Origin: JBELHR01 sp042091275
GTDB taxonomy: Bacteria; Bacteroidota; Bacteroidia; Flavobacteriales; Flavobacteriaceae
Direction: 5' to 3'
DNA: 64,000 bases
NCBI GenBank assembly: GCA_042091275.1
Contig: JBELHR010000002.1
Coordinates: forward strand, 69,786-133,785
Shown here: one piece after another, positions 16,413 to 24,906 of the stretch
Layout: every line of letters begins with the position of its first letter
Position numbering within the stretch: the first letter of the stretch is position 1
Notes under the pieces: model-generated
The model's database searches: none
What the model saw: the letters and a program-made list of their open reading frames with translations, nothing else
Told to the model about the DNA's origin: nothing
Made by a program: the position numbers and the translations under genes

Positions 16413-17287
16413 TCAGCGTCTCTTTTAAATAGGTCGATTACCAATACATGAGGAACACTCAATACCATTAGGATTACTAAGGTAAGACCAGAGGATATGG
16501 TTTGGGATTTTAAATAGAAATATAGAATTACGCCGACTAAACTTATCGCGTAATACAAAAAGGACCGTCTAAAAAAGTTTTTGATAGCTTCTACATTTAG
16601 TTTCTCTGTCCAAGTATGATCCACAGATTGCTCAATAACCGATGGTATACTGTGCCAAAAAATAAAATATGCCGTAAATCCAGTTATTAGGTCTGTAGAC
16701 CAAAATCCAAGGAAAAGAACCACTGTACTTATTAAAAATAGATAGTTTCGGTCTCGAAACGCGTTGTAAAGAAGAAGACCCGCTCCTAAAACTACGGATA
16801 TATAAAAGTTTGTTTGTATTAACGAATCGCTCAGTTGAATGTCTAAAAGTTCTTGGAAAATTACTTGCGTCTCGGTTGTATTGATGAAAAAAAGTGTCGA
16901 CAATACCATCCATCCAATTCCCAAGGGAGGAACTATGTTTTTTACTTTAAATACAAAGTCACTGCCAAAGTGATAAGAACTGAGCAACAACAAAAAGAGA
17001 ACTGTAATTTTTGGAATCGTTAAAAAAATTATTCCCACAGTCAATAATAAAAGAACATATAGGCCCAAAACCTTCCAAAAGGACATGGATAGGTATTTGG
17101 ATCTCGCCAAATTAATATCGTTTGCACCGTGCCAAAGCCCGATACTGAGTAGTAAAACTATGGAGATATAATTTTGAATGGAAGAATCGAATCGATTCAT
17201 AAACCAAATAAAGAATATTAAGGCAAAAAGTCTAAATTGTTGGAAAACAGACTTTTTTGTAAAAAACATTTGGTTCATAAAGAACAA
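16409..17287 (-). CDS. blh: Brp/Blh family beta-carotene 15,15'-dioxygenase
   Basis: Splits beta-carotene into two retinal molecules, supplying the chromophore of the divergent proteorhodopsin. A polytopic membrane protein of 292 residues with the four conserved family histidines that hold iron: His53 (LWHGANDI), His106 (SSYHFGSD), His212 (FWHSIPS) and His280 (SVPHVLV). The start could also be Met4 or Met7, as three Met codons lie within the first 7. A TATATTTG -7 element is 18 bases before the start, inside the inverted repeat that lies between blh and the opsin gene. The carotenoid genes crtEBIY are not in this window. Confidence 0.95.
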   Translation of the reverse strand: MFFMNQMFFTKKSVFQQFRLFALIFFIWFMNRFDSSIQNYISIVLLLSIGLWHGANDINLARSKYLSMSFWKVLGLYVLLLLTVGIIFLTIPKITVLFLLLLSSYHFGSDFVFKVKNIVPPLGIGWMVLSTLFFINTTETQVIFQELLDIQLSDSLIQTNFYISVVLGAGLLLYNAFRDRNYLFLISTVVLFLGFWSTDLITGFTAYFIFWHSIPSVIEQSVDHTWTEKLNVEAIKNFFRRSFLYYAISLVGVILYFYLKSQTISSGLTLVILMVLSVPHVLVIDLFKRDAD

Positions 17288-17294
17288 TTTTATA

Positions 17295-17340
17295 ATTTAG
17301 TTTAACAAATATATAAAAATGTTAAACAAAAAAACTAAAT
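17295..17340. promoter_or_regulatory. inverted repeat between blh and proteorhodopsin (candidate shared operator)
   Basis: Perfect 8-base arms GTTTAACA (17300-17307) and TGTTAAAC (17320-17327), 12 bases apart, with a second outer pair ATTTAG (17295-17300) and CTAAAT (17335-17340). The inner arms are spaced two helical turns centre to centre. The repeat covers the blh -7 element and stands directly before the opsin ATG. Confidence 0.45.
17306..17313 (-). promoter_or_regulatory. -7 promoter element TATATTTG of blh
   Basis: Exact TAnnTTTG on the minus strand, 18 bases before the blh start at 17287 and overlapping the left arm of the inverted repeat. Confidence 0.45.
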
Positions 17341-17341
17341 T

Positions 17342-18064
17342 ATGAACTATTTCACCATCCTTTTAAATGTATCGAAAATGGCGACAAATGACTACGTTGG
17401 TTTTACCTTCTTCGTAGGTTGCATGGCTATGATGGCCGCTTCGGTATTTTTCTTTTTATCCATGTCAAGTGTCGACAAAAAATGGAAAACCTCACTACTT
17501 GTTTCAGGTCTTATTACTTTTATTGCCGCAGTGCATTACTGGTATATGAGAGACTATTGGGCAAGTTTTGGAGAGTCTCCAACATTTTTCCGATATGTAG
17601 ACTGGATTTTGACGGTACCTTTAATGTGTGTTGAGTTTTACCTCATCCTCAAAGTTGCAGGAGCTCAAAAAAGCTTAATGTGGCGTTTAATTTTCTTAAG
17701 TGTAATCATGCTAGTTACCGGATACTTCGGAGAAGCAGTTTATCGTGATAGCGCTGCAATCTGGGGGTTTGTTTCTGGAGCTGCGTATTTTGCTATCGCT
17801 TACGATATCTGGTTTGGAAAAGCGAAAAAATTGGCAACAGAGGCAGGTGGAGCTGTATTGAGTGCCCACAAAATGCTTTGCTGGTTCGTCCTAGTAGGAT
17901 GGTCAATTTATCCTTTAGGGTATATGGCTGGAACTCCAGGTTGGTATGATGGAATCTTTGGTGGATTGTCTATGGACGTGATCTATAACATTGGAGATGC
18001 AATCAACAAGATTGGATTTGGTCTTGTAGTTTATAACCTAGCGGTAACGCAGTCTAAGGGATAA
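17342..18064 (+). CDS. proteorhodopsin, green-absorbing, proton-pump type
   Basis: Seven-helix retinal protein that pumps protons outward in light. All key residues are present: Asp87 (proton acceptor, GPR Asp97) in RYVDWILTVPL, Glu98 (donor, GPR Glu108) in MCVEFYLIL, His65 (GPR His75), and Lys223 for the retinal Schiff base in INKIGFGLVVYN. Met95 occupies the spectral tuning site (GPR 105); Met or Leu there gives green absorption, Gln blue. The Asp-Thr-Glu motif argues against NQ-type sodium and NTQ chloride pumps. 240 residues, N-terminal membrane insertion signal, own terminator behind. Divergent blh, 54 bases away, makes its retinal. Confidence 0.98.
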   Translation: MNYFTILLNVSKMATNDYVGFTFFVGCMAMMAASVFFFLSMSSVDKKWKTSLLVSGLITFIAAVHYWYMRDYWASFGESPTFFRYVDWILTVPLMCVEFYLILKVAGAQKSLMWRLIFLSVIMLVTGYFGEAVYRDSAAIWGFVSGAAYFAIAYDIWFGKAKKLATEAGGAVLSAHKMLCWFVLVGWSIYPLGYMAGTPGWYDGIFGGLSMDVIYNIGDAINKIGFGLVVYNLAVTQSKG

Positions 18065-18089
18065 ACTAACTTAAATTCTAAAAAGGAAG

Positions 18090-18118
18090 CGGAACTCATT
18101 TGAGTTCCGTTTTTTTTG
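18090..18118. terminator. intrinsic terminator after proteorhodopsin
   Basis: Stem CGGAACTC (18090-18097) / GAGTTCCG (18102-18109) with loop ATTT and a following T-run. It stands 1 base before the end of the convergent sdaA gene; the left side has a short A-run, so it may act on both strands. Confidence 0.88.
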
Positions 18119-19540
18119 TTAGCAATCGGCCTGACTAACAGCAATTGCAAGACCGCCTTTGGCAGTCTCTTTATAGTTTGTATGCATGTCTTGGGCAGTT
18201 TTCCACATGGTGCTTATCACCTCGTCAAGACTTACTCTCGCTTGATCCTCATCGTTTTCAAGAGCTATTTCCGCTGCGTGTATCGCTTTTATTGCCCCCA
18301 TAGAATTTCTTTCAATACAAGGAACTTGCACTAAACCTCCGATTGGATCACAAGTCATACCTAAATGATGTTCCATAGCGATTTCAGCTGCAGATGTAAC
18401 CTGTTCTGGACTTCCTCCGAGCAATTCGCATAGTCCTGCTGCAGCCATTGCAGAGGAGACTCCAATCTCGGCTTGACAACCTCCCATCGCTGCAGATATG
18501 GTAGCGTTTTTTTTGAAAATACATCCAATCTCACCTGCTACAAATAAAAATCTTTTAATATGCTCAAAGTTGGCTTGATGGTTTTCTATGACCATATAAT
18601 ACATTAAAACTGCGGGAATAACTCCCGCTGAACCATTTGTAGGAGCGGTTACAACACGTCCCAATGAGGCATTGACCTCGTTTACACTCAAAGCAAAACA
18701 ACTAACCCATTTCAGAATTTCACGAAATTTAACCTCTGTACTGCGTATCGTGGGAATCCAAGAGTCTAGAGTATATTCTTCTGTGGTTTTAATCAGTTTT
18801 TGATGGGTTTTAAAAGCTCTTCGCTTTACCTCCAAACCTCCGGGTAAAATACCTTGTGTATGACAACCGTCAAACATCGCCTGAAGCATTACCTTCCAAA
18901 TTGCATCAATATCTCTATCGATAATTTCTTTATCTCTCCAGTTCAATTCATTTTCTCTAACTAGGTCTGAAATAGAGCAATTCTCTAATTTACAATGCTT
19001 TAACAATTCGCTTGCATTGTTTATTGGATATTTTAATGCTCTTAAGGTGTCATCATCCTTATTCTCTTGATTTATTTGGGTTTGATCTGCTATAAATCCA
19101 CCACCCAAAGAGTAATAAAAGGACTCACTAGTTTCGCCATTTAGAAAATATGCTTTAAAGCTCATTGCATTGGCGTGTTCCGCGCGAAAACTATTATTAA
19201 AGCGTATATCTGTGTCTGGATCAAAATCAATATTATGAGAACCGCTTAAAGCTAATCTCTTAAAGGTTCTTATAATTTCAATCGTCTCGTTTATAGAATT
19301 AGTATCGAAACTTACGGGGTCAGCGTTTAACAATCCGAGGATTACTGCAATATCGGTTGCATGGCCCTTTCCTGTCAGAGACAGAGATCCAAAAAGTTCC
19401 ACACGCACCCTTTTTACCTGGGTTAAATTCTCTGCCAAGCTCGCGTTCCAAGCTTGTGCCGCTTTCCAGGGTCCAAGGGTATGTGAGCTCGAAGGTCCCA
19501 CACCAATTTTTAACATGTCAAAAATACTTATTGCACTCAA
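18119..19540 (-). CDS. sdaA: L-serine ammonia-lyase (4Fe-4S)
   Basis: Deaminates L-serine to pyruvate. This is the single-chain form (473 residues) with the N-terminal beta domain SIFDMLKIGVGPSSSHTLGPW and the C-terminal alpha domain. The cysteines expected to hold the 4Fe-4S cluster are in FVAGEIGCIFKKNAT, in the CDPIGGLVQVPC block, and in AMGGCQAEIG nearby. APTNGSAGVIPAV forms the substrate region. Monocistronic, with a TACATTTG -7 element 16 bases before the ATG. It lets the cell feed serine carbon into pyruvate. Confidence 0.96.
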   Translation of the reverse strand: MSAISIFDMLKIGVGPSSSHTLGPWKAAQAWNASLAENLTQVKRVRVELFGSLSLTGKGHATDIAVILGLLNADPVSFDTNSINETIEIIRTFKRLALSGSHNIDFDPDTDIRFNNSFRAEHANAMSFKAYFLNGETSESFYYSLGGGFIADQTQINQENKDDDTLRALKYPINNASELLKHCKLENCSISDLVRENELNWRDKEIIDRDIDAIWKVMLQAMFDGCHTQGILPGGLEVKRRAFKTHQKLIKTTEEYTLDSWIPTIRSTEVKFREILKWVSCFALSVNEVNASLGRVVTAPTNGSAGVIPAVLMYYMVIENHQANFEHIKRFLFVAGEIGCIFKKNATISAAMGGCQAEIGVSSAMAAAGLCELLGGSPEQVTSAAEIAMEHHLGMTCDPIGGLVQVPCIERNSMGAIKAIHAAEIALENDEDQARVSLDEVISTMWKTAQDMHTNYKETAKGGLAIAVSQADC

Positions 19541-19556
19541 TCGATTGAAATTTTGA

Positions 19557-19564
19557 CAAATGTA
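19557..19564 (-). promoter_or_regulatory. -7 promoter element TACATTTG of sdaA
   Basis: Exact TAnnTTTG on the minus strand, 16 bases before the sdaA ATG; overlaps a TGACA motif of the dnaK upstream region. Confidence 0.5.
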
Positions 19565-19713
19565 TAAAATTAGATGATTTGAAACAGCTGTTTTTGACTT
19601 TCCCTCAAAACTTTAATGACAAGATCTGTATGTTTTTAAGTCCAAATATGTCAGTATGTCATTTGTTTTGCGATTTTGAGGATATAAACTGACAAAATAT
19701 TATGTTTTTGCTC

Positions 19714-19730
19714 TTGGCACATTAGTTGTC
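19714..19730 (+). promoter_or_regulatory. sigma-54-like promoter core of dnaK (candidate)
   Basis: TTGGCAC-N5-TTGTC. The -24 half matches the sigma-54 consensus TTGGCAC exactly and the spacing is right; the -12 half reads TTGT where TTGC is expected. It would start transcription near 19740, leaving a leader of about 44 bases before the dnaK ATG at 19784. Confidence 0.35.
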
Positions 19731-19783
19731 ATATAGATAACGTATTTGAATTAAAAATAATATTAAAACATAAATATAAAATT

Positions 19784-21691
19784 ATGAGTAAAATTATAGG
19801 AATCGATTTAGGTACAACGAATTCATGTGTTTCTGTAATGGAAGGAAATGAGCCAGTTGTAATCCCTAATGCAGAAGGAAAAAGAACAACTCCATCTATC
19901 GTTGCTTTCGTAGAAGGCGGAGAACGTAAAATCGGAGATCCTGCAAAGAGACAGGCAGTTACAAACCCAATGAAGACCGTATACTCTGTAAAGCGTTTTA
20001 TGGGGAACAAATTTTCTGAATCTTCAAAAGAGGCAGGAAGAGTACCTTATTCAGTGGTGAAAGGAGATAATGATACCCCTCGTATCGATATTGATGGTCG
20101 TTTATACACGCCACAAGAGATTTCAGCGATGACACTTCAAAAAATGAAGAAGACTGCTGAAGATTATTTAGGACAAGATGTTAGTGAGGCAGTAATCACT
20201 GTGCCAGCTTACTTTAACGATGCACAGCGTCAAGCTACTAAAGAAGCAGGAGAGATTGCAGGTTTACAAGTTAAACGTATTATCAACGAACCAACTGCAG
20301 CAGCACTTGCTTACGGAATTGATAAGAAAGGTAAAGACGAGAAAATCGCGGTTTACGATTTAGGTGGAGGTACTTTTGATATTTCTATCTTAGAAGTTGG
20401 GGATGGTGTTTTTGAAGTTTTATCTACAAATGGAGATACTCACTTAGGTGGAGACGATTTTGATCAAATCATTATCGATTGGTTAGCAGAAGAGTTTAAA
20501 GCTGACGAAAACATGGACCTAAGAGATGATGCTATGGCACTTCAGCGTTTGAAGGAAGCAGCAGAAAAGGCAAAAATTGAATTATCTGCATCTACTCAGA
20601 CAGAGATCAATTTGCCTTATGTTACTGCAACAGCTTCAGGACCTAAGCACTTAGTGAGAACTTTGACTAGAGCAAAATTTGAGCAATTAGCAGATAGTCT
20701 AGTAAAGCGTTCTATGACTCCTGTAAAGAAAGCTTTAGAGGATGCTGGATTGGATACTAGCGATATTGACGAAGTAATCTTAGTAGGTGGATCTACTCGT
20801 ATACCTGTGATTCAGGAAGAAGTGAAAAAATTCTTCGGTAAAGATCCTCACAAAGGAGTAAACCCAGATGAGGTTGTTGCAATTGGAGCAGCTATTCAAG
20901 GTGGAGTTCTAAGTGGAGATGTTAAGGATGTATTACTTTTAGATGTTACACCTCTATCTCTTGGAATTGAGACTATGGGTAATGTGATGACTAAATTGAT
21001 TGAGTCTAATACCACTATACCAACTAAAAAATCTCAAGTATTCTCTACTGCTGTGGACAATCAACCATCTGTTGAGATTCACGTTCTTCAAGGAGAAAGA
21101 GCTATGGCAGCAGATAACAAAACGATTGGTAAATTCCATTTGGATGGTCTTCCACCAGCACAAAGAGGAATTCCTCAAATTGAAGTTACTTTTGATATTG
21201 ATGCCAACGGTATCATCAAAGTATCTGCAATGGATAAGGCTACAAATAAATCTCAAGAGATTAGAATTGAAGCTTCTTCTGGATTGACTGAAGAGGATAT
21301 CCAAAAGATGAAGCAGGAAGCAGAAGCAAATGCAGACAGCGATAAATTGGCTAAAGAAAAAGCTGAAAAAATCAATGGGGCAGATGCAATGGTTTTCCAG
21401 ACTGAAAAGCAATTAAAGGAATTTGGTGATAAGCTTTCCGACGAGAAAAAGGCACCAATTGAAGCTGCTTTGGAAGTTTTGAAGAAAGCACATGCTTCTC
21501 AGGACTTAGCAGAAATTGATACAGCAATGGAGCAGATCAACGAAGCGTGGAAGAACGCCTCTGAAGAGATGTACAAAGCAGAGCAAGAAGCGGGAGGACA
21601 AGCTGGTCCTGACGCGGGAGCTGCAGATGCTGGAGCACAAACAGAGACGGAAGACGCAATCGAAGATGTAGATTTCGAAGAAGTAAAATAG
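19784..21691 (+). CDS. dnaK: molecular chaperone DnaK (Hsp70)
   Basis: ATP-driven Hsp70 chaperone that binds exposed hydrophobic segments of unfolded proteins. The N-terminal IGIDLGTTNSCVSVMEG, the ATPase motifs IINEPTAAALAYG and AVYDLGGGTFDISILE, and the linker DVLLLDVTPLSLGIETMG are all canonical; the C-terminal lid ends in an Ala/Gly-rich tail and EEVK like other DnaK proteins (635 residues). It stands alone: dnaJ and grpE are not adjacent, and a terminator follows within 25 bases. The long upstream gap carries a sigma-54-like core and TGTCA repeats. Confidence 0.99.
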   Translation: MSKIIGIDLGTTNSCVSVMEGNEPVVIPNAEGKRTTPSIVAFVEGGERKIGDPAKRQAVTNPMKTVYSVKRFMGNKFSESSKEAGRVPYSVVKGDNDTPRIDIDGRLYTPQEISAMTLQKMKKTAEDYLGQDVSEAVITVPAYFNDAQRQATKEAGEIAGLQVKRIINEPTAAALAYGIDKKGKDEKIAVYDLGGGTFDISILEVGDGVFEVLSTNGDTHLGGDDFDQIIIDWLAEEFKADENMDLRDDAMALQRLKEAAEKAKIELSASTQTEINLPYVTATASGPKHLVRTLTRAKFEQLADSLVKRSMTPVKKALEDAGLDTSDIDEVILVGGSTRIPVIQEEVKKFFGKDPHKGVNPDEVVAIGAAIQGGVLSGDVKDVLLLDVTPLSLGIETMGNVMTKLIESNTTIPTKKSQVFSTAVDNQPSVEIHVLQGERAMAADNKTIGKFHLDGLPPAQRGIPQIEVTFDIDANGIIKVSAMDKATNKSQEIRIEASSGLTEEDIQKMKQEAEANADSDKLAKEKAEKINGADAMVFQTEKQLKEFGDKLSDEKKAPIEAALEVLKKAHASQDLAEIDTAMEQINEAWKNASEEMYKAEQEAGGQAGPDAGAADAGAQTETEDAIEDVDFEEVK

Positions 21692-21714
21692 TCGATATAT
21701 GGACTGTGATAAAA

Positions 21715-21737
21715 CCCGCTTTCGAGCGGGTTTTTTT
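21715..21737 (+). terminator. intrinsic terminator after dnaK
   Basis: Stem CCCGCT / AGCGGG (21715-21730) with a UUCG-type loop, preceded by AAAA and followed by seven T. Confidence 0.92.
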
Positions 21738-21774
21738 ATGCTTTATTTTGTAGCTTTAAGGGAAAATATCCTTT

Positions 21775-23067
21775 ATGAATATTCCTCAAACAAGTAAGAA
21801 ACGAGTTGTAATTGTCGGAGGTGGTTTTGCAGGTATAGCCTGTGCAAAAGGACTCAAGAAAAGTGGGTTTCAGGTCGTGCTTATGGACAGACATAATTAC
21901 CACACTTTTCAGCCTTTGCTCTATCAAGTGGCTACGGGTGGTTTGGAACCGGATTCTATTTCTTTTCCTCTTCGCAAGTTAATACAGAATTACAAAGACT
22001 TTTACTTTCGAATGGCAGAACTCCAATCCGTAGATCGCAGGGATCAAATCCTTCATACTGATATTGGTGATTTGAGCTACGACTACTTAGTTTTAGCCCT
22101 TGGGTCCAAAACAAATTTTTTCGGAAATGCTCAAATCCAAAAGGAGAGTATGGCGATGAAAACGGTACCACAATCTCTCAATCTCAGAAGTTTGATTTTG
22201 GAGAGTTTTGAGGCCGCTTTGCTCACAAGTGATATGGATAAGAGAAATGCCTTGATGAACTTTGTCTTGGTCGGCGGTGGACCAACGGGTGTTGAACTCG
22301 CCGGAGCCTTAGCAGAAATGAAAAAAGGCATTCTTCCAAAAGACTATCCAGATTTGGATATTCGCAATATGAAAATCAATCTAATTCAAGGAGCACCGCG
22401 CCTTTTGGATTCTATGTCAGAAAAAAGTGCTTTAGCTGCAGAAACCTATTTGCGCAAGCTCGGAGTAGATGTTTGGACTTCCACAATTGTAAGTTCTTAC
22501 GACGGTCATACGGTAAAAACAAAAGGGGAGTTAGAATTTGATTCTGCAACCGTTATTTGGGCGGCAGGAGTAAAGGCACAGCAGATTGAAGGCTTTGACA
22601 CAGAACAAGCCCTGCAAGAGCGTACCGATAGATTAAAAGTGAACTCCTCTAACCAGGTGGAGAAGGAGGTGAATATTTTCGCCTTGGGAGATTACGCAGC
22701 ATTAGAAAGTGATCGCTATCCGCATGGACATCCGATGATGGCGCAACCGGCTATTCAGCAAGGAAAACTTTGTGCAGAAAATATAAGTAGATTGGATCTC
22801 GGCCAAAAGTTAAAGCCTTTTACCTATAAAGATAAAGGATCTATGGCTACAATAGGAAGGAACAAGGCGGTTGTAGATTTGCCTAAATTTCACTTTCAAG
22901 GGATTTTAGCTTGGTTTGTTTGGATGTTTATTCATTTGATCTCTCTCGTGGGTTTTAGAAACAAAATGATTGTCTTTACCAATTGGCTTTATAACTATGT
23001 TGTTTTTGACAGAGAGACGCGCCTAATCATAAGACCATATAAAAATAAAAGGGTAGAAACCTATTGA
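21775..23067 (+). CDS. type II NADH dehydrogenase (NAD(P)/FAD-dependent oxidoreductase)
   Basis: Non-proton-pumping NADH:quinone oxidoreductase of the Ndh family. The N-terminal FAD motif is VVIVGGGFAGIACAKGL (11-27); QPLLYQVATGGLEP, the NAD motif FVLVGGGPTGVELAGALAEM (about 163-182), and the second FAD motif NIFALGDYAAL follow. The C-terminal hydrophobic stretch (ILAWFVWMFIHLISLVGF) is the membrane anchor region. 430 residues, full length. TAGCTTTA, a near match to TAnnTTTG, is 16 bases before the ATG. Its stop codon lies in the loop of the terminator. Confidence 0.92.
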   Translation: MNIPQTSKKRVVIVGGGFAGIACAKGLKKSGFQVVLMDRHNYHTFQPLLYQVATGGLEPDSISFPLRKLIQNYKDFYFRMAELQSVDRRDQILHTDIGDLSYDYLVLALGSKTNFFGNAQIQKESMAMKTVPQSLNLRSLILESFEAALLTSDMDKRNALMNFVLVGGGPTGVELAGALAEMKKGILPKDYPDLDIRNMKINLIQGAPRLLDSMSEKSALAAETYLRKLGVDVWTSTIVSSYDGHTVKTKGELEFDSATVIWAAGVKAQQIEGFDTEQALQERTDRLKVNSSNQVEKEVNIFALGDYAALESDRYPHGHPMMAQPAIQQGKLCAENISRLDLGQKLKPFTYKDKGSMATIGRNKAVVDLPKFHFQGILAWFVWMFIHLISLVGFRNKMIVFTNWLYNYVVFDRETRLIIRPYKNKRVETY

Positions 23068-23081
23068 GTTTCTACCCTTTT
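23047..23081. terminator. long bidirectional terminator between ndh and the beta-oxidation operon
   Basis: 14-base perfect arms AAAAGGGTAGAAAC (23047-23060) and GTTTCTACCCTTTT (23068-23081) with a 7-base loop. T-rich on both strands, so it serves the convergent genes on each side. The left arm is coding and the stop codon of the oxidoreductase is in the loop. Confidence 0.85.
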
Positions 23082-23110
23082 GGGTTGATTTTAAATTAAC
23101 TAGGTTTGAT

Positions 23111-24898
23111 TTAGAAACAATAGTTGTTTTCCTCAATTAGCTTTGCTGAAATTTCTTTTCTCAAAGCAATTGTGTTGGGTTCATTCGTGTATTTAGTAAA
23201 GCGTTTTAAGCCCATAAGCAGTAAGCGTTGATCGTCGCCCTCTGCAAAACCGCAAATAGCTTCTCTTCCGCTTTTCTTTACCTTGTCCACAGCCTCTGCT
23301 AAGTTCAATTTAGCCATCGCAGCTGCGTAGGATGCATTTGCGTCACCATTTAAGTGCATTTTCTCAGCTCTTAAAACAGTAGATTCCGCCATATATACTT
23401 CCATCATGATATCAGCAGCAGCTAAAATTAATTGTTGCTGTTGCTCGAGTTCCATTCCGTAGTGCTCAACTGCTTTTCCAGCAACCATCAAGAAGGTCTT
23501 TTTTAATTTTTCCACCATTTCTTTTTCCTCACTCATAGGTGCAGAATAATCTGGTGTATCAAAAGAAGGAATACTCATTAATTCTCCTGCAATTCCCATT
23601 GCTGGTGACATTAAATCTACTTCTCCTTTTAAAGCTTTTTTAAGTAGCATCCCAACAGATAGTAACCTGTTGATTTCATTGGTTCCTTCGTAAATTCTAC
23701 CAATACGAGCATCTCTCCAAGCGGATTCCATAGGGGTCTCTTTGGAGAATCCCATTCCTCCTAAAATCTGAATACCTTCATCAGAAATATACTGAACTGC
23801 TTCAGATGCGTATACTTTAAGCATTGCACATTCTATAGCGTATTGTTCTACACCTTCCAATTCTGCTTCTTGATGAGATTTACCAGCTGCAGTAAATTCG
23901 TCGATTTGATTTTGAATATCTTTTGCCGCTCGGTAAGATCCACTTTCAGAAACAAAAGTCTTTGTAGCCATCTCAGCTACCTTGTATTGAATCGCTCCAA
24001 ATGAAGAAATAGGAGTTTTAAACTGCACGCGTTCGTTAGCGTATTTAATACCCTCAGTTGTTATTCTTCTAGAAGCATCTAAACAAGCTGCTGCCAATTT
24101 GATTCTTCCCACGTTTAGTGAATTCAAAGCAATTTTGAATCCCTTAGAGCGCTCGGAAAGCATGTTTTCAGCAGGAACTACGGTTTCGTTAAAAAACACT
24201 TGTCTTGTAGAAGAGGCTTTAATACCTAATTTCTTTTCTTCTTCACCGAGTACAATACCATTTGGATTTTCTGCATCGTATTCTACGATAAAAGCGGTAA
24301 TATTTTTATCGTCTTCTATACGAGCAAAAACAATCATCAAATTACAGAAGCCTGCATTTGAGATCCACATTTTCTGTCCGCTAATTTTATAAGATTTACC
24401 ATCTTCAGACAAAACCGCTTTGGTTTTTCCAGAATTGGCATCTGATCCAGCACCAGGTTCAGTAAGGCAATAAGATCCAAACCATTCTCCTGAAGCTAAT
24501 TTTGGAACATATTTCGATTTTTGCTCTTCTGTTCCATAAAGGATAATTGGCATAGTTCCAATACCTGTATGGGCTCCATAAGCCGTAGCAAAAGATCCTG
24601 AAGCTCCTGAGATATAATCACATACTAACATGGTAGATACAAAGCCCATTCCCATTCCTCCATACTGCTCTGGAACTGTAATTCCCAAGAAACCTAATTC
24701 TGCAGCTTTTCTCATCGATTCTTCTGTATAGGCATAGTCCCCAGACTCAAAACGCTCCTTTTCAGGCCAGATTTCTCGGTCTACGAATTCCTTTACAGCA
24801 TCTCTCATCATTTGCTGTTCTTCGTTAAGATCTTCTGTTGTAAACACCTCCTGTGCCGGTGTTTGTTTGATTAAAAATTCTCCTCCTTTGATTTTCAT
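23111..24898 (-). CDS. acyl-CoA dehydrogenase
   Basis: First oxidation step of fatty acid beta-oxidation, acyl-CoA to 2-enoyl-CoA, with FAD. The N-terminal helical part (QQMMRDAVKEFVDREIWPE), the FAD/acyl motif YCLTEPGAGSDA, MWISNAGF, and the C-terminal ILGGMGFSKETPMESAWRDARIGRIYEGTNEI are complete. At 595 residues it belongs to the long form with an extra C-terminal domain (about 430-595), as in VLCAD-like bacterial enzymes. Last gene of the operon, 8 bases after the thiolase. Confidence 0.95.
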   Translation of the reverse strand: MKIKGGEFLIKQTPAQEVFTTEDLNEEQQMMRDAVKEFVDREIWPEKERFESGDYAYTEESMRKAAELGFLGITVPEQYGGMGMGFVSTMLVCDYISGASGSFATAYGAHTGIGTMPIILYGTEEQKSKYVPKLASGEWFGSYCLTEPGAGSDANSGKTKAVLSEDGKSYKISGQKMWISNAGFCNLMIVFARIEDDKNITAFIVEYDAENPNGIVLGEEEKKLGIKASSTRQVFFNETVVPAENMLSERSKGFKIALNSLNVGRIKLAAACLDASRRITTEGIKYANERVQFKTPISSFGAIQYKVAEMATKTFVSESGSYRAAKDIQNQIDEFTAAGKSHQEAELEGVEQYAIECAMLKVYASEAVQYISDEGIQILGGMGFSKETPMESAWRDARIGRIYEGTNEINRLLSVGMLLKKALKGEVDLMSPAMGIAGELMSIPSFDTPDYSAPMSEEKEMVEKLKKTFLMVAGKAVEHYGMELEQQQQLILAAADIMMEVYMAESTVLRAEKMHLNGDANASYAAAMAKLNLAEAVDKVKKSGREAICGFAEGDDQRLLLMGLKRFTKYTNEPNTIALRKEISAKLIEENNYCF

Positions 24899-24906
24899 GT
24901 TGTCAG

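Larger units (their letters stand above)
19554..19731. promoter_or_regulatory. cluster of six TGTCA/TGACA motifs upstream of dnaK
   Basis: In the 243-base gap between sdaA and dnaK the pentamer occurs six times: TGACA at 19554, 19617 and 19690, TGTCA at 19649, 19657 and 19727. Fewer than one would be expected by chance in both orientations. They look like binding sites of one regulator, possibly an upstream activating region. The rest of the gap is AT-rich and shows no ORF or RNA. Confidence 0.45.

Noticed and set aside
20954..21412. 152-residue open frame antisense to dnaK
   Set aside because: Composition follows the codon structure of dnaK, no homology pattern and no start signal; shadow frame.
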